Shown one piece after another: positions 1-11,099 of a DNA stretch of 64,000 bases. Each line of letters starts with the position of its first letter. The stretch's first letter is position 1. Origin of the DNA: Bryoerythrophyllum caledonicum (taxonomy: Eukaryota; Streptophyta; Bryopsida; Pottiales; Pottiaceae); NCBI GenBank assembly GCA_963971425.1, contig OZ020525.1, positions 7,485,560-7,549,559 of the forward strand. The letters are read 5' to 3'. Position numbers and translations under genes: made by a program. Below the pieces are notes generated by a model, which saw nothing but the letters and a program-made list of their open reading frames with translations, was not told the DNA's origin and did no database searches.

Positions 1-798
1 CACATCATTGTGGCCACAGAGTACCTCACCAAATGGGCTAAGGCTAAGGCTGTAAAGGCTAATGACGCGGTTCATGCAGCCAATTTTTTGTTTGAGAATG
101 TCATCACAAGGTTTGGGTGCCCCAAAACCCTCATTAGTGATCGTGGCACTCATTTCCTAAACTCCGTGATTGAGTCAATGACCGAGAGGTTTGATATCAA
201 CCACCGAATGACTACACCATATCACCCCCAAACCAATGGTAATACAGAGAGGGTGAATCAGACTTTGGTGAATATTTTGAGGAAGACGGTCCACGATTCA
301 AAGAGGGATTGGGACTCCAAACTCTCTGCTGCCTTGTGGGCATATCGGACCACCTACAAGGTGACCACAAAAGCCACTCCATTTTCCTTGGTTTATGGGG
401 TGGAGTCAATTCTTCCTATTGAGTTTGAGGTTCAATCTCTTCGGGTAGCTATTGATGAAAGGATGACGATGGCGCCATCTTTGATTGAGAGATTGGAGAT
501 GCTAGAGAGCCTGGATGAGTCTCGCAGGGCAAGTGCTCAACACATAGAAACTATCCAGCGTAGGAGGAAGTTGGCCTTTGATAAAAGGCACAAAACACGC
601 ATCCTCTTACCGGGTATGTTGGTAATGTTACAAGATGCCAGGAAACTTGATTTTCCTGGTAAGTTTGATGCAGTCTGGATGGGTCCTTATTTGGTGGTGG
701 AGGCTTATCCAAACAACTCCGTTCAGCTACAAACATTGAACGGAGAAGTATTTCCGACGAGGACTTCTGGTAATCGATGCAAGGAGTACAAGGTGTGA
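1..798 (+). CDS. Ty3/gypsy integrase, C-terminal part (open at window edge)
   Basis: The frame is already open at base 1, so this is the 3' part of a pol gene running in from the left. The protein holds the second half of a retroviral-type integrase core: LISDRGTHFLN around the second catalytic Asp, then TTPYHPQTNGNTERVNQ with the catalytic Glu, then WAYRTTYKVTTKATPFSLVYG, which is very typical of plant Ty3/gypsy elements. The tail contains a GPYLVVEAYPNNSVQLQTL stretch, as in the C-terminal integrase DNA-binding domain. No stop or frameshift is seen. Reverse transcriptase, RNase H and protease would lie outside the window. Integrase inserts element cDNA into chromosomal DNA. The family call is secure; the lineage within Ty3 is not. 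Confidence 0.93.
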   Translation, partial: HIIVATEYLTKWAKAKAVKANDAVHAANFLFENVITRFGCPKTLISDRGTHFLNSVIESMTERFDINHRMTTPYHPQTNGNTERVNQTLVNILRKTVHDSKRDWDSKLSAALWAYRTTYKVTTKATPFSLVYGVESILPIEFEVQSLRVAIDERMTMAPSLIERLEMLESLDESRRASAQHIETIQRRRKLAFDKRHKTRILLPGMLVMLQDARKLDFPGKFDAVWMGPYLVVEAYPNNSVQLQTLNGEVFPTRTSGNRCKEYKV

Positions 799-1139
799 TG
801 ATGTAGAAGTCTAATCTAGGAGTTTCCGCGTTCTAGAAGGTCAGTTAAAGTCTACCTACCTTGGCATCATACATTATTAGTTAAGCCAATTATAGGATGC
901 CAATCCTAGCTCAACCATGTCCATCCACGATGGCCTTATCTTTTAGGATAAATATCCACGACTAGTGTCAGGGAAAAATCACAATGGCACTGTGGTTGTA
1001 AATTTAGAAGTATAAACTTAGTATAAATTGGTGCAAGAGCGATGGCTTCTCATCCTTACCACTTCCTCCACACCTCTCATCTTATCCTCTCTTATTTTCT
1101 CTCTACTCATTCTTAGTTCTAAGCGTAGCTTCTGTCGAT
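799..1139 (+). other. Spacer between integrase and accessory ORF
   Basis: No ORF of note. The segment lies between the integrase stop and the start of the downstream ORF. By analogy with the other Ty3 element here, whose accessory ORF lies inside the LTR, the 3' LTR could begin here, but no LTR boundary can be fixed without the second LTR. Confidence 0.4.
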
Positions 1140-1799
1140 ATGTCAAATACCGTATGGTTCCGATCCTCGGGCTCGGCCGGTGAGGCAGATACCGGTGAAC
1201 AACCTTCAACTAGTGAGGGTGTTCAACCGTTAGCTAGTAACCAGAGTCTAGAGCTATCACTTGCAGACCTTCCAGATAGAGAAATATCATTGACCCAACC
1301 TCCTTCCCCTCATAGTAGGTGGCGTCAACCATCACAAGTCGATTTACTTCCACTACCTTCGGCACAACGTCGGCGGTTGAATGCCCCATCCAACTTCGGT
1401 CAGAGGGGAAGGGGTCCTTTGAGTCCGCACCCACCTTTATTTCCACCTTTGCCGACGCGAGTTGCGGACAGACCGGAACCTTCAGCATCAACCAGAAATG
1501 AAGTGCTTTATATAGGCAATTTGTTACCTGGACAAGCTAGAGTGCTAGGTCAATTTTTATGGGTTGGTAGAACCGAGCCAGAGGGCCCAATCCGATACTT
1601 CGAGGCTACTTATGAGGGTCCTAATGATGATCAATATTGGGGAGCTTTTAGGCCTCCAATTCCACCACAAGAGGGGGCGACACACTGGGGCCATCATCGG
1701 TGGTTGTTGGGTCATCCAAGGGAGCTATCGGAGGCAGACTTAGCGGCACAGGTCGGAGATATGACACACCGTACGCTACGATTTCTGCATCTTCCGTAG
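1140..1799 (+). CDS. Accessory ORF downstream of Ty3 integrase, unknown function
   Basis: An intact 219-residue ORF starts at ATG 1140. The first ~120 residues are rich in Ser, Pro, Gln and Arg and look disordered. The last ~90 are more ordered and end in RTLRFLHLP. This tail resembles, in the same order, the tail of the 143-residue ORF in the LTR of the Ty3 element at 42.6-51.4 kb: an ARxL...VG segment, a (Y/V)FEA/FEG segment, GHHRWLLG against GHRLWLQG, and a final FLH. In both elements the ORF lies 3' of integrase in the sense direction. No known domain is recognised. It may be an element-specific accessory protein; that is inference. Confidence 0.5.
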   Translation: MSNTVWFRSSGSAGEADTGEQPSTSEGVQPLASNQSLELSLADLPDREISLTQPPSPHSRWRQPSQVDLLPLPSAQRRRLNAPSNFGQRGRGPLSPHPPLFPPLPTRVADRPEPSASTRNEVLYIGNLLPGQARVLGQFLWVGRTEPEGPIRYFEATYEGPNDDQYWGAFRPPIPPQEGATHWGHHRWLLGHPRELSEADLAAQVGDMTHRTLRFLHLP

Positions 1800-1887
1800 G
1801 CGCAAAACTTCCCAACTCTTCTAATATAGATAGCTTTAGTTTTTATGATAGCTCTCTTACATATAAAAACTATAAAACAAAAAAAAA

Positions 1888-1923
1888 TAAAAAATAAATA
1901 AATAAATAAATAAATAAATAAAT
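1888..1923. repeat. (AAAT)n microsatellite
   Basis: About nine tandem AAAT/AAATA units follow the accessory ORF directly, preceded by an A-rich run. Confidence 0.9.
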
Positions 1924-3446
1924 TTTGACCGTGTGCCCAATGTTGGGTATCTCTCCTGTTAGTCGTCCCAGATGGCCGCCATATGTGAGCGCTCAGAAGC
2001 GCCACAATGTTAGTTAGTGATTAGTTAGTGGAAAACTGTCTTGTTTATTTCAATTAGTAGTTAGATTAGTAGTTAGTAGCGCCTTCTAGTGTGTTATTAG
2101 TAAAGGTTAGTTAACTGGACTCCACGTAGCCTTAAATTAGTGTGGAGGGCAAAATTAGAGTTATTAATAGGAAATTAGACTTGCGAAAAGCAAAAGAGAC
2201 ATAGAAACCCATTAGTGAATTAGAATTAGTATGTTGTTCTAGGTAATTCAAGTTAGTAGTTTAGTATTTAATTCAGTTAGTGGAAAAGTTATATTAGAAC
2301 CTCAATTGTATGGTACTTATGTTATTGTGAAAAGAGAAAAAATAGAAGATAAGAAAAAGAAAAAGAAAAAAAACTAGTAGCAAGTAGATTTAACGATTAA
2401 AGTAAACTACTTGGTTTCTAATGATCTAGAACTCGGATTTGGACTTGTGAATAATCAATCTTGGGATTAAAGTGTGTTTTGAACACATTGGTGGTGTTAG
2501 TTTTGCTCAAATCCTATTAGTTTGGTAGATATAGGCATGTTCAGCCCTAAAATCGAGTTTAGGGCTTTGGTGATCGTGGGCCCTTGATCTTGATTAGGGA
2601 TTGTTAGATTCAAGGGTAGGGATGTGGCCGCCACCCTTGGGCCTCCTCCCACTTGGATAAGAGGCGTGGGTGGCCACTCTCCCTCTCTCTTTTTTTGCCT
2701 TGGGCGAAGCTATGCCAAAACTTCTTCTATTTTCCCTCTTATTCTTTAGGCTGCGGTTAATCTTGTTTAGCTAAATGGATACTTAGAGTTAAGACTTGAT
2801 ATTTTAGCAGTAGTTAGATCTTATTGTTAGCTTTCGAGAGGTACTAAGCACGCTCCATTTGGAGCAGTGACAAAGGAGTTATAGGATAATTTGTAGAAAG
2901 AGGTCTGCTGCCTTGGCAGAATTAGAGCATCAACTTTGGAGGGCCATTTCCGGCGGACCACGACGACTTTGGAGTCTATTTTTTTCAAGAAATGTAGCCC
3001 TTGAAGTTGGCTTTTTGTGGACATCCAGCACGCTCAAATCCGAGCACAGAGGACTGAGTTACAGCGGTTTTGGTGTCCAGGGTGCTGCTGCTAGCTTGAT
3101 TCGGTTCACCAACTTTGACGGACCTCTGCGAGCGAACGACAATGATTCTGGAGCTGAAAATTGGCACGCTTGTAGATCTTCAAGTCAGGATTCTAGGGAC
3201 TCTAAGCTCGCTTACATCCGATCAGCGACGACAAAGTTATAGGGATTCTAGCAACAAGGGGTGTGCTGCCTTGATCGGAGCACGTTTTTTCATACATTTT
3301 TATTCTCCTTGAATGTTCATCGTGTATTTTTGACTTCTTACTTCTACCCTTGAGTTTCATTGTTTATTTATTTACTTCCATATCAAGTTACTTATACTTT
3401 ACCTTGTATGGTTAAAGTCTTTAACCTTAACCTCATCTAATGAAAT
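1924..3446. other. Non-coding 3' region of the first Ty3 element, probably LTR
   Basis: No convincing gene. TTAGT-rich sequence begins near 2007 with a TG dinucleotide (TGTTAGTTAGTG) and could be LTR, but no partner copy is in the window. The segment 2840-3290 holds about three degenerate modules that begin with GCACGCTC-like words and contain a GACGACTTTGGAG or GACAAAGTTATAG-like word. Short ORFs here lack coding character. Confidence 0.4.
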
Positions 3447-3649
3447 TCATCCATTAGGTTTTAGGGTTTCATCCATTAGGTTTTAGGGATCATCCATTAG
3501 GTTTTAGGGTTTCATCCATTAGGTTTTAGGGATCATCCATTAGGTTTTAGGGTTTCATCCATTAGATTTTAGGGTTTCATCCATTAGGTGTTAGGATTTC
3601 ATCCATTAGGTTTTAGGGTTCCATCCATTAGGTTTAGGGTTTCATCCAT
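3447..3649. repeat. Minisatellite of ~21-22 bp with TTTTAGGG core
   Basis: About nine units of CATCCATTAGGTTTTAGGG separated by TTT, AT or similar, with a partial last unit. The TTTTAGGG word resembles plant telomere repeats, but the unit is longer and this is not a canonical interstitial telomere. Confidence 0.9.
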
Positions 3650-3910
3650 GCAATTTAGGTTGGATGAAATTAGATAGGGTTAATTTTGGTTTACAGCATG
3701 TCAAAAATCTAAGAAGGAAACAGCCACGGGAATAACCAAAAGGTCTCTGATACATTGTTGAAACATCCATCGTAAATTGAAATGCATTATCGAAGTCACA
3801 GAAGATCTCCGGATATGATTCAATACTATTCAGAACAACTAGGTAAGCTCATAATTGGGAAGCTCAAAATTGGAACCCCATTGACGAGAATGGGGATGTG
3901 AATCTCCTAT

Positions 3911-4215
3911 CCGGAGATCTCCGGCTAGATCTCACCGACTAAAACTTGGCAATATACAAACATCCTTAGGTCCACAAAATAATACTTCCATAGCCGAAGA
4001 TCTCCGGTAAGCTTTCAGAAAGACGTGAGGGTCAAAAAATATACCACTGGCAGAATTGAGTCAACAGTAACTCTGTCACTCCTCAATGTACCGAAATTTC
4101 ATTGAATGAAAGAGCACAATTTCGGTCCTGTTCACGATGACTAGCAAGAGCTGAAAGAAAGAATGCCGAACTCGGGCCCAGATAAATAAAAGCGCACACG
4201 GCCGGAGATCTCCGG
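3911..4215. repeat. A-palindromes, left subterminal group
   Basis: Exact CCGGAGATCTCCGG at 3911-3924 and 4202-4215, a one-mismatch copy CCGAAGATCTCCGG at 3994-4007, and a further half-degenerate copy near 3801-3813. They lie beyond the 3' end of the DUF7869-like gene, in DNA with no ORF. Confidence 0.95.
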
Positions 4216-6360
4216 TGCTCTTCGGTGTGAACGTAGCAACTCTTCGAGATTTTTCACAAAGAGAGTTTCACAGAACTGAATTATAGGTTGAGGGACTGAT
4301 AAACGTATCAGGGATCAGCGGCATTCGCTTTCTCTAAGTTCACAAGCGCTGCTTCTTTCATTTTCCGTGGAATGGACCTCGTAAGTTGGTTAACTTTGCT
4401 TGACCAGGTCGCAAACAACACGGAACTCACATGACACCAAACAGGTTTCTCCTCGTCCGCAACCCAAGTGGCTTCCCAACAGTCTTGGTACTTCCTCTTC
4501 AGATTCTTCTGCTTGTTATCAGGCTCCCAATACTTAACGAGGAATTTCCCGTAGTTGACATTACCATCTTCACTGACGACCTCCGAAACTGCTCTTCCCT
4601 GCCAGACAAGATAGATGTCAGGATCACTAGGTCTTACTAAAACCCAGGAGCCATGACGAATGTCACGCCAAGGATTAAATGTGGACTTGGGGGCTTCATT
4701 AGCGGGTCCGCAGTAAGGCTCAAGAACCTCATCTTCGGGAGTGACATCCTCTGGTTGTGGAAGCAGTCCTAGAAGATTTTCACCTCCCTCATGAGGGCCT
4801 CTCCAATCATGGGCAGGCCAGAATCCCTCTTCGAGTTTGGAAGGCGTCTGGGGAAGTGGCTTGTCTAGCTCGTCGATGACATCCTTCCAGTACTGCAGGT
4901 ATGGGCGAATGGAGTCCGCGTACCCTACGCACTTAGTCATTCCGGACGCCCAGTAGTCAACGTACTTCCAAAGCCCTGTCTTTATAAAGTTTTTGTTCTC
5001 CGTCGCTTTCCTGGCCTTGTCTCTGGCAACATCTTGGTTTCCAACAGGGCTCTGTTCCTCATTACCCCATATAGGCTTGAATGGAATGGGCTTGGGAGAT
5101 CCTGTTGGAAGCATGGGACGTCCGAAGTCATCTACCTTCCAAAGTTTTATCAGCTCTCTGTTCATGGGTAACCACTCTGCGTCAACGGCAGATTTCTTGA
5201 ACTTCATGATCGGAACACCGTCATTGTCAACGAAGAACTTGAAAAGATGCATATCACTAAGTCCGACCAGACGTCCCGCCCCGCTCCATAGATAGCCATC
5301 GACATACGATTTGAAGTCGGCGACCTCTTGGATAACTTCCGGCATGAAGGCTAGTTTCTGTGACTTCATGAATGCCTTCATCAAATCCGCTAGAATATAT
5401 GTATTGCTTTTCTTCAGTTCTTTCGAAAGATGACTAAAGTAAGCATCAATATCTTCATGCGTATGTCCGACTACCAAAAAGCCAACTTGTATCTCCTTGA
5501 AAACACCTCGAGCAGTTAGCAGTGATAAGAATGCCATCAAGTATTGGTTCTTGTTATCCTTCGCTGAGTTGTCAAGCTGTAGGAACAATTTCGGTGGCAA
5601 AGGTTTCGGTCCCTTAAAAGCACTCGGCTCCACGGGCTCTAAAGCGTCCACGCACCTGCTCTTTCCCCTCATGAGTGCCGCAAACATCGAGTTTGGAGGT
5701 GGGTGCTCGAAGAGCGCGCGCGTCTCATGTAAAGGTGCTCCCTCAAGCCGCCGAAAAAGTTTTGCTAGAGAGGAGATGGTGGCGTTCGAATCTCCAGGCC
5801 ATAAAGTAGGAGCATAGTGAGCATACGCTCCGTCGACATGACCGTGAGCCACCATTCCAGTGACATTCATGGGAAGCTGTCCGAGACCAGATGTCGCCTT
5901 CGTAGTCCTCCACATGCGAGGAAGGGCAGTCTTCGCAGTGTCCATCTTGTCGTGAATGACACAAAGAAAGGTCAGCGGCTTCGCCTTCGACTCCTCTCTC
6001 CATGTCGCGTAGAGCTTCTGGCATGATTGCTCGTGATTCAAGTGAGCCTGCTTGTTGCTATAGAATAGCTCGTAAGCGGGCGTTCTCTTTGGAGTCGTCA
6101 GTAAGAACTGATTGAATTCATCGCAAGTACTGCATTTTGCAAACGTGCTTCCAGATGGCTAAATAGCAACATTCCCGAAGAATTCCTTTCTTACCCTACT
6201 CACTGTGGACTGGCTTACAGGAGGAAGACCGTAGGAGCCGTTTGTCTGCAAGATGAAAAAAATTTCAAGTGAGAAGAGTATTTCAAAAGGACAATCCAGC
6301 AGACAGTGCAAAATATAGAGAATAGCAAATGAAGGTCATTTCATGTCAACGATGACACAG

Positions 6361-6374
6361 CCGGAGATCTCCGA
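6361..6374. repeat. A-palindrome in the DUF7869-like intron
   Basis: CCGGAGATCTCCGA, one mismatch, within the single predicted intron of the minus-strand gene. Confidence 0.85.
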
Positions 6375-7350
6375 TTCACTAACTAGGACTTCGGTCGACT
6401 GAAGAAAGAGAGTTCTAATCCAAATCATTATGCAGGGAGAAATAACGTATAGCATTGACGCTGGCTTGAATTTGCTTCCAATTGTTTCCCGCAGGAAGAT
6501 ACTTGAGAGTGTCAATTCGACCATTCCCGACACTACGCATTTGGTGAGGCATCTGATCCGCGTTGTCATTAATAATCGACGTCATTGACCCCATTGCTTG
6601 TATAGTGGCAAGCCGTGGGCGCTTGATGCCCTTGTTATTGTGAGTTGCATTGATGATTCCTCTACTGAAATGTGCGATGTACGAGTGAAACGTGGACTTC
6701 CGAATTCCATGGATTGTGTACCATGCAACGGAGCAGACCTCCGTTCCTAATAGAGTGACGTACTTTCTCTTCCGGTCCCCGTCAATTGAGTGAAACTGCC
6801 CGCCTACCGAGATCGCATACTCCTTTCGGTCTTCAAAGGATTTGTCATAGAATTTCTGTCTAACAGAAAGAGCCTGGGATTGTTGAAAATATTGGCAGCA
6901 TCGTCTGGGACAACACCTTTCCGAGCTGACTTTGCGAATTTCGTCATCCATAGTCCTCTTGGTGTACAAGGATTCTTTCTTGTTGAGGTCTTGCTGTCGG
7001 AAAATAAAGCGGTAAGGCTCCTTTGCACAACCCCCCAAATAAGCACCAGAATCAGATTGTAAAGGCAGGGATGCAAAATGATCTATTGTGCTTTTTAAAG
7101 ACCTCCCGGAAGGAAAACAACATTCAACAATGGGCCACGATTCATGACTCATAATTCTCTCCGTGTCCCCCACAAAAACGTCGAGGACAGTTACACCAAT
7201 GTTATCTTCTCCCAAGCATCCACTTCGGAAGTGATCCCCTGCTAACGACGCCATGATTCTACCAGAGCAGAGTACTAATAGATTCCCGTCCAATCGCTGC
7301 ACTTCAAGTCCAACCCATCTCTCACGTGGAACGAAAGGGGACTCGTCGAA

Positions 7351-7364
7351 CCGGAGATCTCCGG
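7351..7364. repeat. Exact A-palindrome inside coding sequence
   Basis: A perfect CCGGAGATCTCCGG lies in exon 1 of the DUF7869-like gene, where the minus strand reads TGDLR. It is the only exact copy I found within an exon. Confidence 0.9.
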
Positions 7365-7878
7365 TTGGAATCTTCACATCCGCCCTTCTCCACAGGACCG
7401 TTGGCCGAAGTGTTTGAACAAGTGAACAATATCCGCGTTGCAACGGAATGAGTGGAAATTCTTCCGCCAAGGACGTTATGGCCGTTGGTCTGAGTAATAC
7501 GAACTCACTGGAACCGACTGGTATGTCAACTCCAAGCCATTGACCAACTGGGTGAACCTCGACAATTGATGCTTCTCCAATTTCGCCTGAGCCTAGCCTC
7601 AAGAGGTTCACGGACAATCCTGACCACAAAACCTCCAACCTTCCAGTAGACTCCTCGGATGGATCATCTTCTTCCATAGAATCCGCTCGACCGAAATCGG
7701 GGCACTGAGCTGCGACCATGGCAAGATCGTCCGAGTCACTCTCCCACCAATCAGAGTCAGACATTCTTCCGGCCTCCGTCGGTCGATGTTCGGCTGGTGG
7801 CCGATGGCCTTAGAACATGAATAAGTGGACGTGGATTAGAACTAAAAAACCCTGGTCAAAATCGTAGGGTGTGTCTAG

Positions 7879-8175
7879 CCGGAGATCTCCGGTTGACTCG
7901 ATATTGATCAGCAACGTCGATTCCTCTTGTAAGTGAGGATGTGAAGGGTGAAGCTAGAAGTTCTATTCGAATCTTACCGGAGATCTCCGGTTCATCCGAA
8001 CCACGCTGCCGTGATATCTTTCAATGATCATCTCGCCCTTGAATAGCCGGAGATCTCCGGGAACCCTGGGCTCGTAAAATGGGACAGCCAGATGTTTTTG
8101 GGATAGTTGCCGTGGCCAGCAAGTGAGCATGGCAGAATCCAGAATGTCACGACTAGAACAGCCGGAGATCTCTGG
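7879..8175. repeat. A-palindromes upstream of the DUF7869-like gene
   Basis: Three exact copies (7879-7892, 7977-7990, 8047-8060) and a one-mismatch copy (8162-8175) lie immediately 5' of ATG 7764. Spacings are 98, 70 and 115 bp. They form the left half of the original divergent intergenic region. Confidence 0.95.
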
Positions 8176-8343
8176 TTCGCATCAATGTCGTTATCGAAAC
8201 ATTGGCCGTACGGAATATTCGTGGGTGTGGCAAAAAGATTCAGTCGCCAATCCCTGAGAACTGTTCGGATTCACACCCTGATCAGTCACGTCATCCTACT
8301 TCTCGAGTCGAATTATATTAGGCGCTCCGGATCTATTTCTTAA

Positions 8344-9019
8344 TTAGGAGACGATTTAGTTACTGAATCACTACACGACAGCTTCCGGTCGACTTTGAGG
8401 GCAGAGAGAAACACAATCTACACCAATCCTATCAAATTGAATGCCGATATGAAATTATACGATGATACAATCCTAACACTCCTGGAATACCTACTGTCTA
8501 ATTGTTTCCCTGCAGAATTCTAGCACGATGTCGCGCACTCAAACACTCTCACTAACTGGCTCAGCTCCCACAGTATCCGAAACCTCTAGAGCAAAAAAGG
8601 ATGAGAGCTGAGTTGAAGGATACTCTTATCAACCTCCTCATCACCTCCTGGTGGGAATATTCAGGCGCTCAAATTTGAAACGAATCTTGGACATGCATAC
8701 TCTATCATAGTAACTGCAGTACACCATCATGATAGTGCGCATTCTTCGACGTGCCTACGACCGAGGCCACATTCCACTCATGATAAATAAAAGGCTCGTA
8801 CTCATGGGATGACCGTATTATAAGGAAACCATCTAGTTTCCAGAGTGCTGCAAATTAGAAAACGGAAGATGAAGTATGCCCCATGGTGTGTCTTTTGTGA
8901 TTACAAGGGCCGTATCACGTCATGGACTAAGTATAATGTAATCGTATTATTCTTCTTGTACTCACCATCGTAAATGAAATTATACCCTACGCATGGAAAA
9001 CAGTCGGCCCACTGCTGCC
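8344..9019. other. No gene seen
   Basis: Moderately AT-rich DNA between the A-palindromes and the CACTA-like element. I see no ORF, repeat or palindrome that stands out. Confidence 0.5.
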
Positions 9020-10074
9020 CACTACACTAAAAGTTTCATTTAGTGTAATGGCACGAATAGTGTACTTACCTTTGTACTTTAATTGCAAACAAGTTGACAA
9101 ATAGTGTACTAATTGCAAACAAGTGTACATTCTAAATAGTTAATTCGATCAAAATTTACTTTATCAATGATAACTTTATCGGAGTACACTTCATGGAAAT
9201 TTATATTTTTTAAGCTTACTTTTACAAGATATTACTTTTTCAAGTTTTACTTCTTAAAAAGTTAACTTTTACAAAATTTACTTTTCCAAACATTAACTTT
9301 TTCAAAACTTTACTTTAACATACAATTTCTTTTACCAAACATTTACTTTTTCAAAACTTTACTTTACCATACAATTACTTTTACCAAACATTTACTTTTT
9401 CAAAAACTTACTTTACCATACAAAAACGTTTTCAAAACCTTATTTTTTCAAAACTTAACTTTTTCAAAAATTTACTTTCTTCCAAGTTTACTTTGAAATA
9501 GTGAACTTTTGAAATAGTTCACGTTTTCAAAAGTTCACTTTTTCAAAAGTAAATTATTTCAAAAGTTCACATTTTCAAATCTTTACTTTTTCAAATGTTC
9601 ACATTTGGGAAAGCTTATTTTTGCAAAAGTTTACCTTTTCAAATGGTAAGTTGTCTTTTTTCCCCGAATTGATGTTTTTTCATAGTTCTTGTTTTTTTCA
9701 AAAATGTTGTTTTTTCCTAAATGTTTTTTCCTAAATGTTGTTTTCGCAAAAATGTTGTTTTACCTATTTGTTGTTTTCCCAAATTGTTGTTTTTTCCTAA
9801 ATATTATTTTTTCGCAATTGTTGTTTTTCCAATTTTTTGTTTGTGAGTTTTATTTTTTCTCTTCTTCACCTAGGAGAACACATAATTCTCTTCTACTTTC
9901 AATACACTAAACATGCACGAGTAAAATAGTTAATATTCCAATCAAGTTTACAAAAGTTCACAAATAGTGTAGTAGTTCACATTTAGTGTACTATTTTGTC
10001 ACTACACTAATTGCGTAGTTGACAATTAGTATATGGGAGTGTCCACTACACTAAATGAAACTTTTAGTGTAGTG
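9020..10074. mobile_element. CACTA-type non-autonomous element, ~1.05 kb
   Basis: Inverted termini begin CACTACACTAAAAGTTTC at 9020, and the complement ends at 10074. The match extends over about 35 bp with two mismatches. The terminus is itself partly self-complementary (ACTAAAAGTTTC / ATTTAGTGTA). Subterminal DNA has many TAGTGTA words, as is common for CACTA elements. The interior is low-complexity CTTTTTCAAAA-type sequence without a transposase. No convincing 3-bp target duplication: the flanks read GCC and TTG. Confidence 0.7.
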
Positions 10075-10284
10075 TTGTTCAACTGACACTATAGGACACA
10101 AGTAGAACGTCGACATTCGTTTCCAATGTGAAATATCTCTAAAATTTCCTAGTTCGACAGAAGCTATTTGTCTACTTTTGAAGATACGTGCAGAAATGTA
10201 TAATTGAGCAGATGCTTTTAAAAGTACAACAACCTGGTCCTATGAAAACGGGTACAGCTTCCGTGGTAAGGCAAGATTGTTCAT

Positions 10285-10440
10285 CACGGTTTTAGGGTTT
10301 AGGGTCTAGGGTCTAGGGTCTAGGGTCTAGGTTTAGGGTTTACGGTTTAAAGTTCAGGGTTCACTATTTACAATTTAGGGTTTAGGGTTTAGGGTTTCTA
10401 CTTCACGGTTAAGGGTTCACGGTTTACGGTTCACCGTGGA
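10285..10440. repeat. Degenerate interstitial telomere-like repeats (TTTAGGG/TCTAGGG)
   Basis: A run of GGGTTTAGGG and GGGTCTAGGG words decays rightward into GTTTACGGTTCAC-type sequence. It supports a plant-type telomere repeat in this genome. Confidence 0.85.
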
Positions 10441-10684
10441 AGGTTCTGGGTTCATGAAGGTCGAGGGCTTATATCACCTTTAAATCTATAAAATAAAAAT
10501 TTATTGATACTATGAACTATAACCTTAAATTTATCAATAACTATAACTTTAAAAAAAATTGGATTCAATAGTGTGTAAGAAAATTTAGCAATAATTGAAC
10601 TTTAACTATTTAAGACTTTGATACATTATAATTTAGTTAGAGGGAGAATAAAGAAGAGAGGGAGGATAATGGATATAATTTTAG

Positions 10685-10945
10685 AGTAGAGTAGCTGTTG
10701 GCGCTTGCTTTGCAATGCATTAGCCCAACCATTTTTATGTATTTTTAATATTTAAAAATACTAAAAAATGAAAGGTGGAATGATTCACTGTACAGTTGAC
10801 ACCGCGGTTCAAGTAGCGTTTTTGTAGTTCACAGCATGGTTGACTACGCGATAGTTCACTTCGTGGTTTATTGCGCAAATTATGATTTTAGTACTATGGC
10901 TAGGAGTTGGGGCTTGCTTTGCAACGCATTAGTTCAACCATTAAT
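10685..10945. repeat. Dispersed repeat with GGCGCTTGCTTTGCAACGC core, two copies
   Basis: Copies near 10,691 and 10,908 share the core followed by ATTAGYYCAACCATTWWTGTA. The second is preceded by ATTATGATTTTAGTACTATGGCTAG, which recurs at the end of the copies near 36.15 kb. The core contains a short palindrome (GTTGCAAC in the best copy). A Helitron-like origin is possible but not shown. Confidence 0.6.
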
Positions 10946-11099
10946 GTAGTTTTAATATCACAAAATAATTAAGAAGAAAAGTAACAACAAAGTATATATC
11001 TCTTTGAAACCTATGCATGATTTAATAATGCAATAGAATAGAATAGAAAAAATAATTTTACTATTACAATAGTACAATATTAATAACCAAGGATGGATA

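Larger units (their letters stand above)
4308..7764 (-). pseudogene. DUF7869-like, transposase-like gene of element A (one in-frame stop)
   Basis: The start is ATG 7764 (MSDSDWWESDS, an acidic N-terminus). Exon 1 runs to about 6.42 kb. An intron with acceptor TTGCAG precedes exon 2 at about 6246, which ends at TGA 4308. Together they encode roughly 1,060 residues. Visible in order: a Cys cluster CCPRRCCQYF, a basic motif AISVGGQFHSIDGDRKRKYVTL in two parts, CSTCDEF, HDKMD, GHVDGAYAHY, QLDNSAKDNKN and GHTHEDIDAYF. All are shared with the element B homologue. The Asp-rich motifs suggest an RNase H-like DDE enzyme; the transposase role is inferred, since the family (DUF7869) has no function known to me. 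An in-frame TAG at 6159-6161 sits where B is open, so this copy is probably dead. It is divergent from the ParB-like gene. Confidence 0.72.

Noticed and set aside
9689-9910. Phe-rich ORF in the CACTA-like element
   Set aside because: Product of a T-rich simple repeat; no start context or domain.
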